Positions 34,086 to 45,035 of a DNA stretch of 64,000 bases are shown here, in pieces. The DNA is from Symbiotaphrina buchneri (lineage: Eukaryota; Ascomycota; Symbiotaphrinales; Symbiotaphrinaceae). Position numbers and translations under genes: made by a program. Position 1 is the stretch's first letter. The number at the start of each line of letters is the position of its first letter. The notes under the pieces are model-generated. The model searched no databases. It had not been told where the DNA came from and saw nothing but the letters and a program-made list of their open reading frames with translations. The DNA is taken from positions 620,001 through 684,000 of the forward strand of contig BCIG01000016.1 of NCBI GenBank assembly GCA_001599915.1. Direction: 5' to 3'.

Positions 34086-34964
34086 ATGGGCCTCTTTAGC
34101 TATATCAAACTGAGACTGATAGTCACCATCCTGCGCTTCTTGACATGGCTAGCCGGAGCGATTCCACGGCCGAAGACAGACTTCATCCTGCGCATCCCGT
34201 CCCGCGACGCGCGGCGCACCATCAAGCTGCACGTCTACTACCCTCCTCAGCCCCGCACGCCCACCCCGGTCCTGATAAACCTCCACGGCAGCGGCTTCGT
34301 CTTCCCTCTTCACGGCGAGGACGAGCCGTTCTGCCGCCTTGTCGCCAAAGAGACCGGCTACACCATCCTAGACGCGCAGTACCGCCTTGCGCCCGAGAAC
34401 CCCTTCCCGGCAGCCGTGCATGACGTCGAGGATGTAGTCAAGTACGTGCTGGCGCATCCGCAACAATACGACACCGCACATATCGCCGTCGGCGGTTTCA
34501 GCGCTGGCGCGAACCTGGCTCTCGGGGCTGCGGGCTGCACCTTCCCGGAGGGCACATTCAGCGCCGTGCTGGCCATCTACCCCGTCTGCGACCTCGCCAC
34601 GCGACCCGAAGATAAAGTCCCGCCGGACCCATCGGGCAAGCCGATCCCGGCGCCGATGGCGCGTATGTTCAATCGTTGCTATGTCCCTGAGGGGCAGGAT
34701 AAGACTGATCCGCGGGTTTCGCCCGCTTTTGCGCATGCGGAGAGGTTCCCGGATAATGTATTGATTGTGACGGCGGCGCATGATAACTTGGCGTTAGAGG
34801 CGGAGGCGCTAGCCAGGAGGATTGAGCATGCGGGGAAGAGGGTTGTCTGGAAGCGCATGGAGAAGTGCAATCATGGGTGGGATAAGAGGGCGAAGGGGTC
34901 GGCGCAGGAGATGGCAAGGGATGAGACATATGCTATGGCAATTGATATGCTGCGTAGCTCTTGA
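34086..34964 (+). CDS. HSL-family alpha/beta hydrolase (esterase/lipase)
   Basis: A 292-residue intronless protein starts MGLFSYIKLRLIVTILRF, with a hydrophobic N-terminal segment that may anchor it to membranes. It carries the HSL oxyanion motif as HGSG ('LINLHGSGFVFP') instead of the usual HGGG, then 'DAQYRLAPENPFPAAVHDVED', the nucleophile 'GGFSAGANLAL', the acid in 'VTAAHDNLALEAE' and the His in 'KCNHGWDKR'. The catalytic triad is therefore complete. Family members hydrolyse short-chain esters, lactones or steroid and toxin esters. The frame is open upstream to 33981, but the Met at 34086 gives the normal length. Confidence 0.9.
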   Translation: MGLFSYIKLRLIVTILRFLTWLAGAIPRPKTDFILRIPSRDARRTIKLHVYYPPQPRTPTPVLINLHGSGFVFPLHGEDEPFCRLVAKETGYTILDAQYRLAPENPFPAAVHDVEDVVKYVLAHPQQYDTAHIAVGGFSAGANLALGAAGCTFPEGTFSAVLAIYPVCDLATRPEDKVPPDPSGKPIPAPMARMFNRCYVPEGQDKTDPRVSPAFAHAERFPDNVLIVTAAHDNLALEAEALARRIEHAGKRVVWKRMEKCNHGWDKRAKGSAQEMARDETYAMAIDMLRSS

Positions 34965-35368
34965 ACGCTGGAGCAGGCTCAATTAATAATGTCTTTGTTA
35001 TTCCTTTCTTTGTCCCGACCATTTCCCTTTGTCTCAATCATTCTCATTTACTCCCTCCCCCCGACCCGAATGACAAATCATGGCAATGCTCTTGCTTGAT
35101 CGTTGTAGCCAACCAAATACATACAATAACGTTTGCTATATTCGTGCCTGAATGAATCTCTCGCCCAAGCAAGGCGTTTGCTGTGTTTGCTGATTTTGTC
35201 TTTGTTTGTCGCTGTCTGACATCCTTCAAACGGCCCGAAACCTCATCTGGTTAGTCTTCCCCTGGAAACCTCTCATGTTTCTACGTATGATGGTCTCTGC
35301 AGAGGACAACGTCTGTTCTTCTAATTCTTCAGTTGAACAGGAACCATAATCCTTCAGACATCCAGAAC
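34965..35368. other. Intergenic region, no gene seen
   Basis: This 400-bp stretch contains the promoter of the reductase that follows. No coding signal. Confidence 0.4.
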
Positions 35369-36773
35369 ATGGTTGCACAAGAGCGAGATTACGAGATCGT
35401 CCTGTTTGGGGCAACGGGGTATACTGGAAAGCTGTGCGCCGAGCATATAACGACCTCACTACAGACGGACCTCAAGTGGGCTGTTGCAGGGCGCAATAGC
35501 ACAAAGTTACGCACCTTAGTCGACGAGTTGAAGCAGTTAAACTCAGATCGATCGGAGCCAGGTATGAGCTTTTTTCGGATGAGTAGGGCATGAAGAATTG
35601 CTGACACTTGCCGGAAACAGGGATCGAAACTGTGGAACTTAATGCACCTGATCTTGAACGTCTGGTACGGAAGACCAAGCTGCTGATCTCCACCGTGGGA
35701 CCTTTCGTCAAGTATGGGACTCCGGTGTATGAAGCATGCGCCAAAACTGGGACACACTACTTGGATTGGTTTGTGCTCCACCAGGCGGCCTCAACTTTTC
35801 TGACTTTGGCAGTTGTGGAGAGACTCCATGGATCCTGGACATGATCCACAAGTACCACGATACAGCGAAGGCTAACAAAGCGATTGTGCGTATCTGTATT
35901 TTCCACTCTTTGTCTGTTCTAATCCGCTGCTAGATGATTTCCGGCTGTGGGTTTGACAGTGTCCCAGCCGACATCGTCGCCTGGGTCGCCGCCAGATATA
36001 TCCGCAAAGGATTCTCAAGCGACACAGCCGAAGCCATCAACGTGCTGCACTCCATCAATGGCACCATTAGTGGCGGTACGCTAGCCAGCAACTTCTCCGT
36101 CCTTGAGCACTACTCGCTTCGGCAACTCAAAGCCGCCAACGCCCCCTTCGCTCTTTCTCCTGTCCAACCATCTGTGGTGGCGAAGACGCCTTCAGGCGGC
36201 AGGCTTAGGAAGTTCTTCGGCTTCCAAAGAGTCCCCGGCGTAGGAATTGTGGCTAATTGCCCCCAAGCTCCGGGGGACGAAGCCATCGTGCAACGCAGCT
36301 GGGGCCTGCTAGCGAACTCGCCCGAGACAAGCTACGGCGCGGACTACCGGTTCACTGAGGGGATGTTGATGCCGAATGCACTGGCTGCAGTAGGCTTGCA
36401 TTTAGCACTCTTGGGCGTCAGCACGCTGATGCTGCTTTCGCCCGTGCGATGGCTCGGAAAGCGGTTGTGGTATGCTCCCGGCGAAGGGCAGACGAAGGAA
36501 CAGCGGCAGAAGAACTTCTTCGAGTATCGAGGCATTGCCACGCCAACTAAGAACGTGGGCAAGAGGGTCATGGCCCGCATGAGGTATGGTAGGGACCCGT
36601 ATCATTTTACGGCTGTGGCGCTTGCGGAAGCGGCGATGGTTCTAGTTAGGGGAGGAGGCACTGAGGCGCATAAAGCGGGGGAAGGAGTTCTGACTGCGGC
36701 GATGCTGGGCGAGCCGCTGGTGGATAGATTGAAGAGCGCCGGGGTGATCATTGAGGTTGGCAAAATGGAATAG
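35369..36773 (+). CDS. Saccharopine dehydrogenase-like oxidoreductase (trans-acting enoyl reductase type)
   Basis: The protein starts MVAQERDYEIVLFGATGYTG, a Rossmann motif placed as in saccharopine-dehydrogenase-like oxidoreductases. It continues 'LKWAVAGRNSTKLRTLVDEL', 'LLISTVGPFVKYGTPVYEAC' and 'THYLDC', then 'GETPWILDMIHKYH', 'GCGFDSVPADIVAW' and 'NGTISGGTLAS'. Introns are needed near 35561-35619, 35769-35812 and 35884-35933. A hydrophobic segment 'LHLALLGVSTLMLLSPVRWL' in the C-terminal half would fit lipid-droplet or membrane association, as in the human SCCPDH group. True saccharopine dehydrogenase activity is unlikely. The substrate is unknown. Confidence 0.88.
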
Positions 36774-37144
36774 TTGAGACTGATAACAGGCCATCGGAAA
36801 TGCGGCGCCCGTCAGATGGTATCGCTGGACGACAGGCGTTGTACCACTCTTGCATCCAAATCATAATGCTTTATTACCGACAAAGAAAATAATGCTTTGT
36901 TCAACAAGGAAACAATTTCCCTTATTGATAGTGATTGTATCCTTGTGGGAACAAAGGCATGGTAGTAGAATCAATGATCCATTCAACTGGACAGTAGATG
37001 AACGGTTCACGAAGAGTTCATGGAAATCTTATAAATAGGTGTAGATTTTCGACGATGGAAGACTGTAGCTTTGGAAGCGCAGTCAGTGTCAACATCAATT
37101 GTGGAGTTTAGATATCTGCGATATCCTCTCGTGGACTTTGCGAA
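36774..37144. other. Intergenic region, no gene seen
   Basis: This 370-bp gap between two plus-strand genes is AT-rich and shows no coding signal. Confidence 0.4.
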
Positions 37145-38200
37145 ATGCCTGGCCTTACATTCGGAGTTGAACTCGAATTCAACCTTGCTTACAGCAGAGA
37201 ATTCTACGATGGTCTCTCCTCAGACCTGGCGAGTTACTTCGACCTCGAGGACAACAGCGATGACGATATACTGTGGGACGTGTACCAGGAGGTAGTCAAG
37301 ATCCATATAGTCCAAGTGATGCAGGAAGCGGGGTTTCGCGCGTATCAAGAGACGGACACCCCCGACTTTTCCGGCTGGACGCTGACAACTGACATGAGCA
37401 TCGAATCAGACCCCACGGATCAACCCGGCATGCATATCCTGCCCTTCGAACTCAAGTCGCCGATCTTCAACTACGACAACTCGGAAGGCCTAGAGAAGGC
37501 CCTCGAAGAAGTTCACGACGTGGTTACACTCATTAGGGCGAACTTTTGTGTCGCCGAGAAGCAGAACGAGACGTGTGGTCTCCATGTACATGTCGGAAGG
37601 GGGAGCCAAGGCTTTCACCTGCATGCGCTCCAGAGCCTATGTGGATTCGTCGCCATGTTCGAAAATGAAATCCATGCCTTGCACCCGGATCGCCGCCTTA
37701 GCCAAGGATATGGGCGTCCTGCACGTTATTGTATAAAAAAGGACCACACCACTGAGACCCTTCAACAAGCACTTGACCTGATCGACCAACAGACAAGCAT
37801 TGGAAATTTAGCGTTGTTGCTTTGTCCAGAGCGCTTCGGCAGCAGGTACGCCACATATAACCTCGCTGGACTGGTCTGGCAGAATGGAAAGCGAACAGTT
37901 GAGTTCCGGCAACATGAAGAAACAATGGACCCGCTGAGGATCATCCATTGGGTTCAGGTATGTCTTGGGATCGTGGAAACCTCTTTGACTTATGCTACTG
38001 ACAGGGAAGGGTATGAGGCATTAACAATGCTTTATATGGCGAATGAAGACCGCTTTACGACCAGGGATGTTCTTGACTTGATTGGTAAGTCTGATCTTTG
38101 GGCTTATTATGCTAACAGACTGTATAGCCGGCCCAAACTATCGTTTGGAGAGGATATAACAGTTCAAGAAGAAAGCGAAGGGGGCTCTATCATTATGTGA
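37145..38200 (+). CDS. Putative amidoligase (Amidoligase_2 family)
   Basis: A 351-residue open frame starts MPGLTFGVELEFNLAYSREF. The opening 'FGVELEFN', with paired acidic residues, then 'WTLTTDMSIE', 'GMHILPFELKSPIF', 'TCGLHVHVGRG' and 'RTVEFRQHEETMD' match the Amidoligase_2 group. These are relatives of glutamine synthetase/carboxylate-amine ligases in which Glu, His and Arg residues bind metal and ATP. The group is predicted to join an amine to a carboxylate, possibly in peptide tagging or peptide metabolite synthesis. In fungi the proteins are common but almost untested. The frame is uninterrupted. No partner such as a gamma-glutamylcyclotransferase is adjacent. Confidence 0.75.
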   Translation: MPGLTFGVELEFNLAYSREFYDGLSSDLASYFDLEDNSDDDILWDVYQEVVKIHIVQVMQEAGFRAYQETDTPDFSGWTLTTDMSIESDPTDQPGMHILPFELKSPIFNYDNSEGLEKALEEVHDVVTLIRANFCVAEKQNETCGLHVHVGRGSQGFHLHALQSLCGFVAMFENEIHALHPDRRLSQGYGRPARYCIKKDHTTETLQQALDLIDQQTSIGNLALLLCPERFGSRYATYNLAGLVWQNGKRTVEFRQHEETMDPLRIIHWVQVCLGIVETSLTYATDREGYEALTMLYMANEDRFTTRDVLDLIGKSDLWAYYANRLYSRPKLSFGEDITVQEESEGGSIIM

Positions 38201-38424
38201 TGGAAAGAAATGAACGCCCTCTTCGGATCTTTTCAAGAAGCAAGTTAGTATCTAGTCATTCTTTCATTGAATCTATTGTAATATTCTAGGCACCACTTTG
38301 ATATGTTCATATATTCCATGGGAGACCCCTGTAAATGTAGGTTTATACAGGAAGGTAACTTGGAGAGTGATAACCCAACTAATCTTTCTATAACCCAAGT
38401 AAATAAAGAAGCTATATCATGTGC
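38201..38424. other. Convergent intergenic region
   Basis: This 224-bp gap between convergent genes should hold both terminators. Nothing else is seen. Confidence 0.4.
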
Positions 38425-39435
38425 CTACTTCTTCGCAGCCAAGGCTTTCTCCGTAAGACTCAGCGTCTCCATAGTCTCTCTAATCCACGCCTTTGTCTGC
38501 TCATCGCACTCCAACAACGGCCTCCTCGGGAGGATCTTCCGGTCATATCCATTAGCCCACTCCACTGCATACTTGGTGCCGCTCATTCCCGTTTTGCCCA
38601 TCGCCCATTCGGCCTCACTGACGAGCCCTTGCAGCTCCACTGCTTCCTGATACCGCCCGGCTTGGAAGTGCTCGAAGAGACGAACACATGCCCTTGGGTG
38701 CGTGTTCGCTAGCCCGGTCACGGCGCCGCAGGACTTGCCTATGAGGCCAGGGACGAGCCACTCAGTGGAGCCTCCGAAGACAGAAAATTCGGCTGGAGAG
38801 AAGCGCGCGGTGAGGCGGGTCAGCTTGCCGGCGTTGCCGCAGGTGAGCTTTACGCCGACAATATTCTGGATCGTCGAGTTAGATATCCCGCACTGCTTTC
38901 CCTATGGTGATAAGGGTAAACCTACTGGATGCTTTGCCAGTTCACCCAACAAATCCGAATCCATATCCACGCCCGCACACACTCCCGGGAAGCTATAGAT
39001 AATAATCGGCAACGGCGCCCTCTGTGCAACCTCCATATAGAACTCCCTAATCAACGCCGGCGTAACCGCCTTAACCCAATAACTCGGCGGCAGGACCAGC
39101 GCAAAATCCGCGCCGTTCGCCCGCGCATCCTGGCACATCTTCAACACCTCCCGCGTGCTCTGAGCCGAGCACCCCGCTACCAGCGCCGTCGCCGTACCGG
39201 TCTCCTTAATGATGTCTGCCGTTTGTTTTGTTATAGCATTGCGCTCCTCGTGCGAGAGGAGCACGGATTCACCGGTCGTGCCGTGCACGACTATCCCAGC
39301 CACGCCGGCGTCGATGAGGAACCGGGTGTGTGCGTCTTGCGCCGGGAGATCGAGGTCTTGGTCTTTGGTGGGCTGGAAGAAGGTGATGGTTGGGCAGTAG
39401 ATCCCGCGCGGAACGGCGCTGGAGGAGGCGACCAT
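38425..39435 (-). CDS. DHDPS/NAL-family lyase (4-hydroxy-2-oxoglutarate aldolase-like)
   Basis: From Met at 39435 (MVASSSAVPRGIYCP) the protein shows the (beta/alpha)8 Schiff-base aldolase pattern: 'GIVVHGTTGESVLLSHEER', 'LVAGCSAQSTREVLKMCQ', 'ADFALVLPPSYW', the catalytic Tyr in 'IIIYSFPGVCAG' and the Schiff-base Lys in 'NIVGVKLTCGNAGK'. An intron at about 38875-38930 interrupts it before that Lys. The size of about 315 residues fits. The GTTGE and 'HPNIVGVK' text is closest to the HOGA1-like branch rather than lysine-pathway DHDPS, which fungi lack. Likely reactions are retro-aldol cleavage of 4-hydroxy-2-oxoglutarate or a 2-keto-3-deoxy acid, or a deaminase/dehydratase step. The frame extends upstream to 39534 with a hydrophobic stretch that I regard as non-coding. 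Confidence 0.87.
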
Positions 39436-40045
39436 TGCGAGCAATGATATCCAGACAGAATAGAGCAAAGACTTGATAATGAAAACAGCCACAGCGCGTT
39501 GAGCCCGAGAACAAAGGAATGTGTTACGGTTCACGAGCTCTGGAGAATTATCTGCTCATCAACGGCATCCTGCAAGGCCAGGCCAGCTCGGATCGGGAAA
39601 AAGAAGGCCGCGTAGCCAATGAAGGGGGATCGTTGGCGCAACGAATACTGATCGCCATTAAATTATCTATGCCGGTCGAGAAGAGGACTGTAAAGAAGAA
39701 ACAGGTCTCTACAGGGTTATAGTCGGTCTATAATGCTTCTTTCCTAACCGGAATCTCACATACACTGCTCATCTGGTCCCTCGACAGCATTCATCCCCCA
39801 CAAGACACCATCCCAAAACCGGCAAGATCGCGATCCATCCGCTCCTCCGCTTCGGGATGAAGCCGTCGCAAATATCAGCCAATCGGCATTCACACCCCTC
39901 ATCTTGCTCGGGAAATCGCCCCTTCACGTTCTGAATAAATTTCTACCCCGGATTCCCCACAAACCTCGATGTCCCATCCAACTTTTCTTCCAGCAGGGAT
40001 CGTGAAAAAGCAATAGTCAGATACCTATACGCAAGGCCGATCACC
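39436..40045. promoter_or_regulatory. Divergent promoter, lyase and permease
   Basis: This 610-bp region lies between the divergently transcribed lyase and MFS permease genes. Shared control of uptake and cleavage is plausible, but no specific site was recognised. Confidence 0.35.
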
Positions 40046-42095
40046 ATGTTGCCAGGCTTCCTTACCAGCAGTGACACGAAGGCGATGCCTTCGGAGGCCT
40101 TGAACTGGCGCATCATCTTCGCCACCGCCAGTGCTTGCATGGCGGGGTCCATGTTTGGATTTGATACGGGGAATATAGGGTTCGTTGGCGCTTGCAGTCA
40201 GAAATCTCGTCGTCCATACGCCTAACGACGTCGTCCTAGGGGTATCATCGTGCTGCCATCATTCAAAAGGACCTTCGGATTAAACGTTGACGGCCCAAAC
40301 GCATACGAGGCACCAAGTCTTTCAGCTAACATTGTTACTACGCTTCAAGCCGGCGCTGTCCTGGGCTCTCTTATTGCGTATCCCATGGCTAACATCTTTG
40401 GACGACGTATGGCGTTGATTGTCGCCGCTGTGATCTTCTTGATCGGTTGCGCTATTCAGTTGGTTCCAAATCTTGGTAAGATACCAGATCTAACAGCGAG
40501 AGGGTGAATCCTAATCGATCTCGATCTTCTTAGGTTCACTGTATGCTGGTCGTGTCATCGCTGGTATTGCCACTGGCTGGTCCTCCGTCATCGCACCGAT
40601 GTTCGTGTCGGAAAACGCCCCTAAAGCCATTCGAGGAGCCTGCGCCACGTGTTTCAACATGGTTATCTTGTCTTCCCTCACCATTGCCTACTGGATTAAT
40701 GTGAGTCTTAAGTTTTGTCTCTTAAGGGCGTCGCTCATTTGATGTTCTTACAGTACGCTGTCAGCAAATGGAAGGATGAGTCCGACAAGCAGTGGCGTGT
40801 ACCCATGGCTGTCCAGATGATCCCCGGTGGCCTGCTTCTTATCGGTAAGTTGTCTTCCGAGCACTGTCTTCCATGACTCTGATGTGTGCGTGTAGGAATG
40901 CTATTCCAGACGGATACTCCCAGATTTCTCATTATCAAGGATCGCTACGACGAGGCGGTTGAAGTTATAACACGCATCCGCCAGCTGCCTGCCGACCACC
41001 CCTTCGTCCAAACGGAACTACGTGAGATTGTTGAAGCAGTCCAGGACGAACAGAGTGCTGTGGCCGGGACGAATGTGACCGCTCAGTTCAAGGAGATCTT
41101 CACAGTGCCGTCCAACAGGCGTCGCTATATTCTCGCCATGATCCTCCAGGTCTTCCAGCAAATGTACCTCTCCTCCACTCCCCTCCCCTCGACGTAGCTG
41201 CCTCTAACACCATAAAACAAAGGACCGGGACGAATGCCATAAATTATTACGCAACCTCGATCTTCGCCTCCGTGGGCGTCACCGGGACGACCTCATCGCT
41301 GCTCACGTCTGGGATCTACGGCATCGTCAAGCTCGTGACCACAATCTTCTACGTCTTCTTCATCATCGACAACGTCGGACGACGGCGCCCACTCATGACC
41401 GGCGCCATCATCCAGGCCTGCTGCCTGCTATATCTCGCCATCTTCGTTGCCGTCGCTAACCCCCAGGCCGGGCACCCGACCAGCGCGGGCGGCTACGTGG
41501 CCGTGGTGTTCATCTACATCTATGCGTTTGGCTGGTCCTTTGGCTGGTCTGTCGTGCCATGGGTCGTGCCCAGCGAGATCTTCCCGAACAGGATCCGCGC
41601 TGTTAGCATGTCGACGGTGTATGCGTGGCAGTGGCTCCTGAATTTTGCGATTACGAGGAGCACGCCGTATATGATGCTGAATATGCACAAGTGGGGCGCG
41701 TATTTGCTGTTTAGTCTGTTCACTTTTGCCAGTGCTTGTAAGTGTACCTTCTTTCTTCTAAATCTTGAAAAGGAGGAATATTAACAGTGCTGCACTCAGT
41801 GTGGGCCTTCTTCTTCCTCCCTGAACTCAAAGGCCGCTCGATCGAGAGTATGGACATGCTGTTCAGCTACTCGTCCTTTAAGATGCTCAAGTACGCCGAT
41901 CTCGCTCCTCTCCCGTTTCGGTCTTTCATCAGATGTGGCTGACTCTCTCTTAGACATGCTTATCCCACCGACGCCGAAAAGGTCCGCGTGCAAGATGCTG
42001 TGGACAAGCTAGCCCATGGAGAAGAGCCTGAGCTGGGAAAGCACACCGAAGATGCGAAGAATTACCAGATCTCCCATGCTGAGGGGCAGAAGTAA
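40046..42095 (+). CDS. MFS sugar/quinate-type permease
   Basis: This is a 12-TM major facilitator of the sugar porter family. The start at 40046 (MLPGFLTSSDTKAMPSEAL) leads into TM1 'IIFATASACMAGSMFGFDTG', the mark of quinate and hexose porters. Later exons show 'GRRMALIVAAVIFLIG', 'GWSSVIAPMFVSENAPKAIRG', 'DTPRFLIIKDRYDEA', 'TGTNAINYYATSIF', 'NVGRRRPLMTGAI' and 'VPSEIFPNRIRAVSMST'. The last is the classic Sugar_tr signature. The acidic cytosolic tail ends 'KNYQISHAEGQK' at 42095. Six or more short introns interrupt it, for example at about 40184-40239, 40475-40533, 40701-40753, 40845-40895 and 41895-41953. The substrate could be quinate, another aromatic-pathway acid, or a sugar. Confidence 0.93.
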
Positions 42096-42499
42096 GGAGA
42101 AGTCTATATGGGAATATTAGGGTAGACTGCAAGTGGCGGATCTAAAAATCATATCTTAGGGGTAGGATAATCTGTTGAGGAAGCTATCTAGGAGCGAGGA
42201 ATCTCCTTCGATCTCCAAATCTGCAACAGTGAATGGAGGCTTGAAGGTGAAAGTCCTTTCTGCAACGATGTTGCACTAAATCGAGATTGCATCTATCTGA
42301 GACCATGAATCCTCTCGATACCCGAACCGTTGAGATCAACAGAACGCTGGGCTGGGACTCTAGTCACCGTCTATTCGACTAGGAGGTGGACAATCACCCA
42401 TACCAGGCGCGGATAATATTGCAAGATAGATGAAAATACTAGCAGAAACATTGTCCCCTCTTCCAATGAAAGCATAGCAGTAACCCCTAACCCCTGAAC
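42096..42499. other. Convergent intergenic region
   Basis: This 400-bp gap between the permease and the minus-strand acetyltransferase-like gene shows no gene. Confidence 0.4.
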
Positions 42500-43189
42500 T
42501 TACTTCTCCCCCTCCTCCAACTTCAACATCCACCCCCAAACCGGGCCCACACACAACTTCCCCTTTACCACACACCGGAGCCGCTCCAGCACCTTCTTCT
42601 CCGGATCCAACGCGCCCGCCCAGAACGCAACACCATCCCTTCTCGCCTGCCTTACTCCAACATCCATCATACACCGCCACACCTCCTCAAAGCGTCCATA
42701 CTCCATCGGCTCAACCCACATATCTGCCAACATCCAATGACGTCTATCCTCACCTGTAAAGAACCTCTCCCACCACCCCGGCGCAACCCTCTCCTTCCAA
42801 TCCCGCAGCCGCTCCTCCGAAATGGCTTTATTCGGGCACAGCCGATCTTCCACCGCGTCGCGGACGGCGTAGTAGCGCCGCAGACGTACTTCGCGCGGAC
42901 TGTTCTTGGACAAATCGATGCCATGCGGGTCGGGGGATTCGCCGGGCGTGAACATCCCGAAGCCGATGATTCGGCCGCTGGAAGTGTAGGCGATGGTGGT
43001 GAGCACGTAGGGTTTGAGCAGAGCGGTGCGGATGTACCCTGTCCACCACCGTGTGTAGCAGCGTGGGTGCGTGTGGGCGGTGGGGAAGAAGTAGTGGTGG
43101 AAATTGTCCCGCCAGGTGAGTTCGCTGATGAAGGGCATGAGGGCGGGGATGTCGGCGAGGGTGGCGGGGCGGGTGTAGATGGTGGTCAT
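42500..43189 (-). CDS. GNAT-like acetyltransferase
   Basis: From Met at 43189 the protein (about 229 residues) reads MTTIYTRPATLADIPALMPF, the opening pattern of fungal GNAT-fold proteins. It continues 'VLTTIAYTSSGRIIGFGMFTP', 'RHWMLADMWVEPMEYG' and 'VRQARRDGVAFWAGAL', which matches beta4, beta5 and the acetyl-CoA-side helix of GNAT enzymes loosely. The R/Q-x-x-G-x-G/A loop is not clear, so activity is uncertain. The frame continues upstream to 43288 without domain features. No introns. It may acylate an amine or be a structural relative only. Confidence 0.65.
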   Translation of the reverse strand: MTTIYTRPATLADIPALMPFISELTWRDNFHHYFFPTAHTHPRCYTRWWTGYIRTALLKPYVLTTIAYTSSGRIIGFGMFTPGESPDPHGIDLSKNSPREVRLRRYYAVRDAVEDRLCPNKAISEERLRDWKERVAPGWWERFFTGEDRRHWMLADMWVEPMEYGRFEEVWRCMMDVGVRQARRDGVAFWAGALDPEKKVLERLRCVVKGKLCVGPVWGWMLKLEEGEK

Positions 43190-43682
43190 GGTGCGGTTTG
43201 GAGGCTTGCTTGTGATATGGCTGGTTGGCGAATCCGGGGGAAGTAGGAGAGTAGGGTGGAGGAGACGAGAAGGAAAGCAGTAGGTCAAAGGGCATAGGCA
43301 TGGCAGATGCGGACGCTCGTAACCATATAAGTAATCTGTAAATGCAGCGTAAGCATATGCCTGACAGGGGGTCCTGCGTGATGTTCCTGGGCGGCCTTAT
43401 CTTTCTCAATGGGAGAATCACACACATGTCGTGAGACCTGCCGATTCTGGAAATCCAAGGCGCCCAAGGTCGGCCATCTTTGAACAAATAAGCCCCCCGA
43501 AGCGGTGGACAGGAGAGAGTCGCAGATACAGCAGACTTCCACGGGTCTCGTGGAGCAATCACGCTTGGCTTACTTTCTATCAATATCCGTGAATTGATAT
43601 ACATCCGCGTCCATTCACTGTTATAAGACACCTTATTCCAACCGCCATCCCCAGACTACTACAACTCCTGCCCATCAGTAAA
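43190..43682. other. Intergenic region, no gene seen
   Basis: This 490-bp stretch is the 5' flank of the GNAT-like gene and the 3' flank of the DUF3500 gene, both on the minus strand. The open frames in it are shadows. Confidence 0.4.
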
Positions 43683-45035
43683 CTACAGTCTCGAATCGCC
43701 CTGCCAGATAAACCTATCCTCCACCGCCGGTATCAACGGTCTCAACGCCATACCATAATCCCCTCCATTCGGCATCCGCAACAGCGTATGCACATGAAAC
43801 TTAGCCGGCTCCTCATTATTCAAAAACACGCCCGAGTGATGATCAAACTCTACCAGGATCACCGGGCTCTGGATGCGATAGTAAAACGGATCCGTATCGC
43901 TAAAGCCGCCAATCCACGAGAAATACGTCTCCGACGCAAACGTCTTGATATGCGCCAGACGCAGCTCGCGCGCCCGCGTTGGCAGGTAGAGCAGATACTG
44001 CTGCAGGATCTCCCAGACGAGCTGCTGGTGCGCGGGTTCGAGCGAAGACACGACCACGCCCTCGTACGGCACGACGCGGTTATCGCGGTACGCGCCGCAC
44101 AGGTGGCGCTGGTCGTCTTTATTCCAGCGCCACAGTGGCATAGCGGGATCTTTCAGGAGCTTATACGTCTGCGCGCGGGCCTGGACCTGGGGCGGGAGGG
44201 CCTGCATGAGCTTGAGGCCGAGGGCTTCTTCGACGTGCAGGATGCGCGTGCCGGCGTACGGGCCGGCGTCGATCTCGTTGGGCTCGGCGCCCGTGAACCA
44301 CGGCGCGACGACCAGCTGCCGCCGGTAGAAGAAGACGTTGAGGCACAGGTGGTGGCCGTAGAATGACCAGCCCCAGGGGCGCTCGGCGGAGGGTGTGCCG
44401 AACAGCGCGAAGTTGTAGGAGTGCTCGTTCATGACTTTGGTGCCCTCGACCAGCTCGCCGAGGAAGCCGTTTATCCGCATGGCGGCCAGCGCTTTTTCGT
44501 AGCCTTCCGGTGAGAGCGTGGCGGAGAGGATGGCGAGGATCCGGTCCCGGATGTCGGGGGTTTGTTCGTCCAGGCGCAGGCCTTTGTGGCTGAGGAGGAA
44601 TTCGGGATTCGACCATGTTCGCCATTCCGGCGAGTCGATGTGGTAGGAGAGCGCTTTGATCTGTTCGTCGCTGAGCTTGGAGATGAGGCTGCGAGTTTTT
44701 GAGACGATGTCCTCGATGGGAACGCCCTCGTCTTGGAGAGGATACAGATTATGCCGCACGGTGCCTGTCCCGTCATCAGTCCAAAAGCTCAGCAAAGCGC
44801 GCTGCCAGGTTCAAATCGCACCGTCATTGGTCACGCCTTTGAAGGGCTCCTGCAGGAGTTTCCTCCAATGCACAAATAGAGCGTGCAGCCACGGCGGCTG
44901 ATGGTTCGCCAGGAAGTCGCGTGCATACTCGTGCGCGTTCTGCTTCTTCATGGTCGTGAAGCGCGGGATGCTCAGGTCCGGCAGGAAGCGCCGGTACTCG
45001 CCCTGCGGGCCCTTTTGCGTTGACGACTTTTGCAT
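43683..45035 (-). CDS. DUF3500 family protein
   Basis: Exon 1 starts MQKSSTQKGPQGEYRRFL at 45035. After an intron at about 44764-44818, the second exon runs to a stop at 43683, giving roughly 430 residues. The body carries 'YHIDSPEWRTWSNPEFLLSHKG', 'WGWSFYGHHLCLNVFFYRRQL', 'PWFTGAEPNEIDAGPYAGTRIL' and the C-terminal 'PVILVEFDHHSGVFLNNEEPAK', 'FHVHTLLRMPNGGDYG'. These blocks are the conserved core of DUF3500, a family of unknown function in bacteria and fungi. The conserved His/Asp residues ('FYGHHLCLNV', 'EFDHHSG') could bind metal. It is divergent from the FAH-family hydrolase, suggesting a shared promoter and joint function in the aromatic-acid region. Confidence 0.85.
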
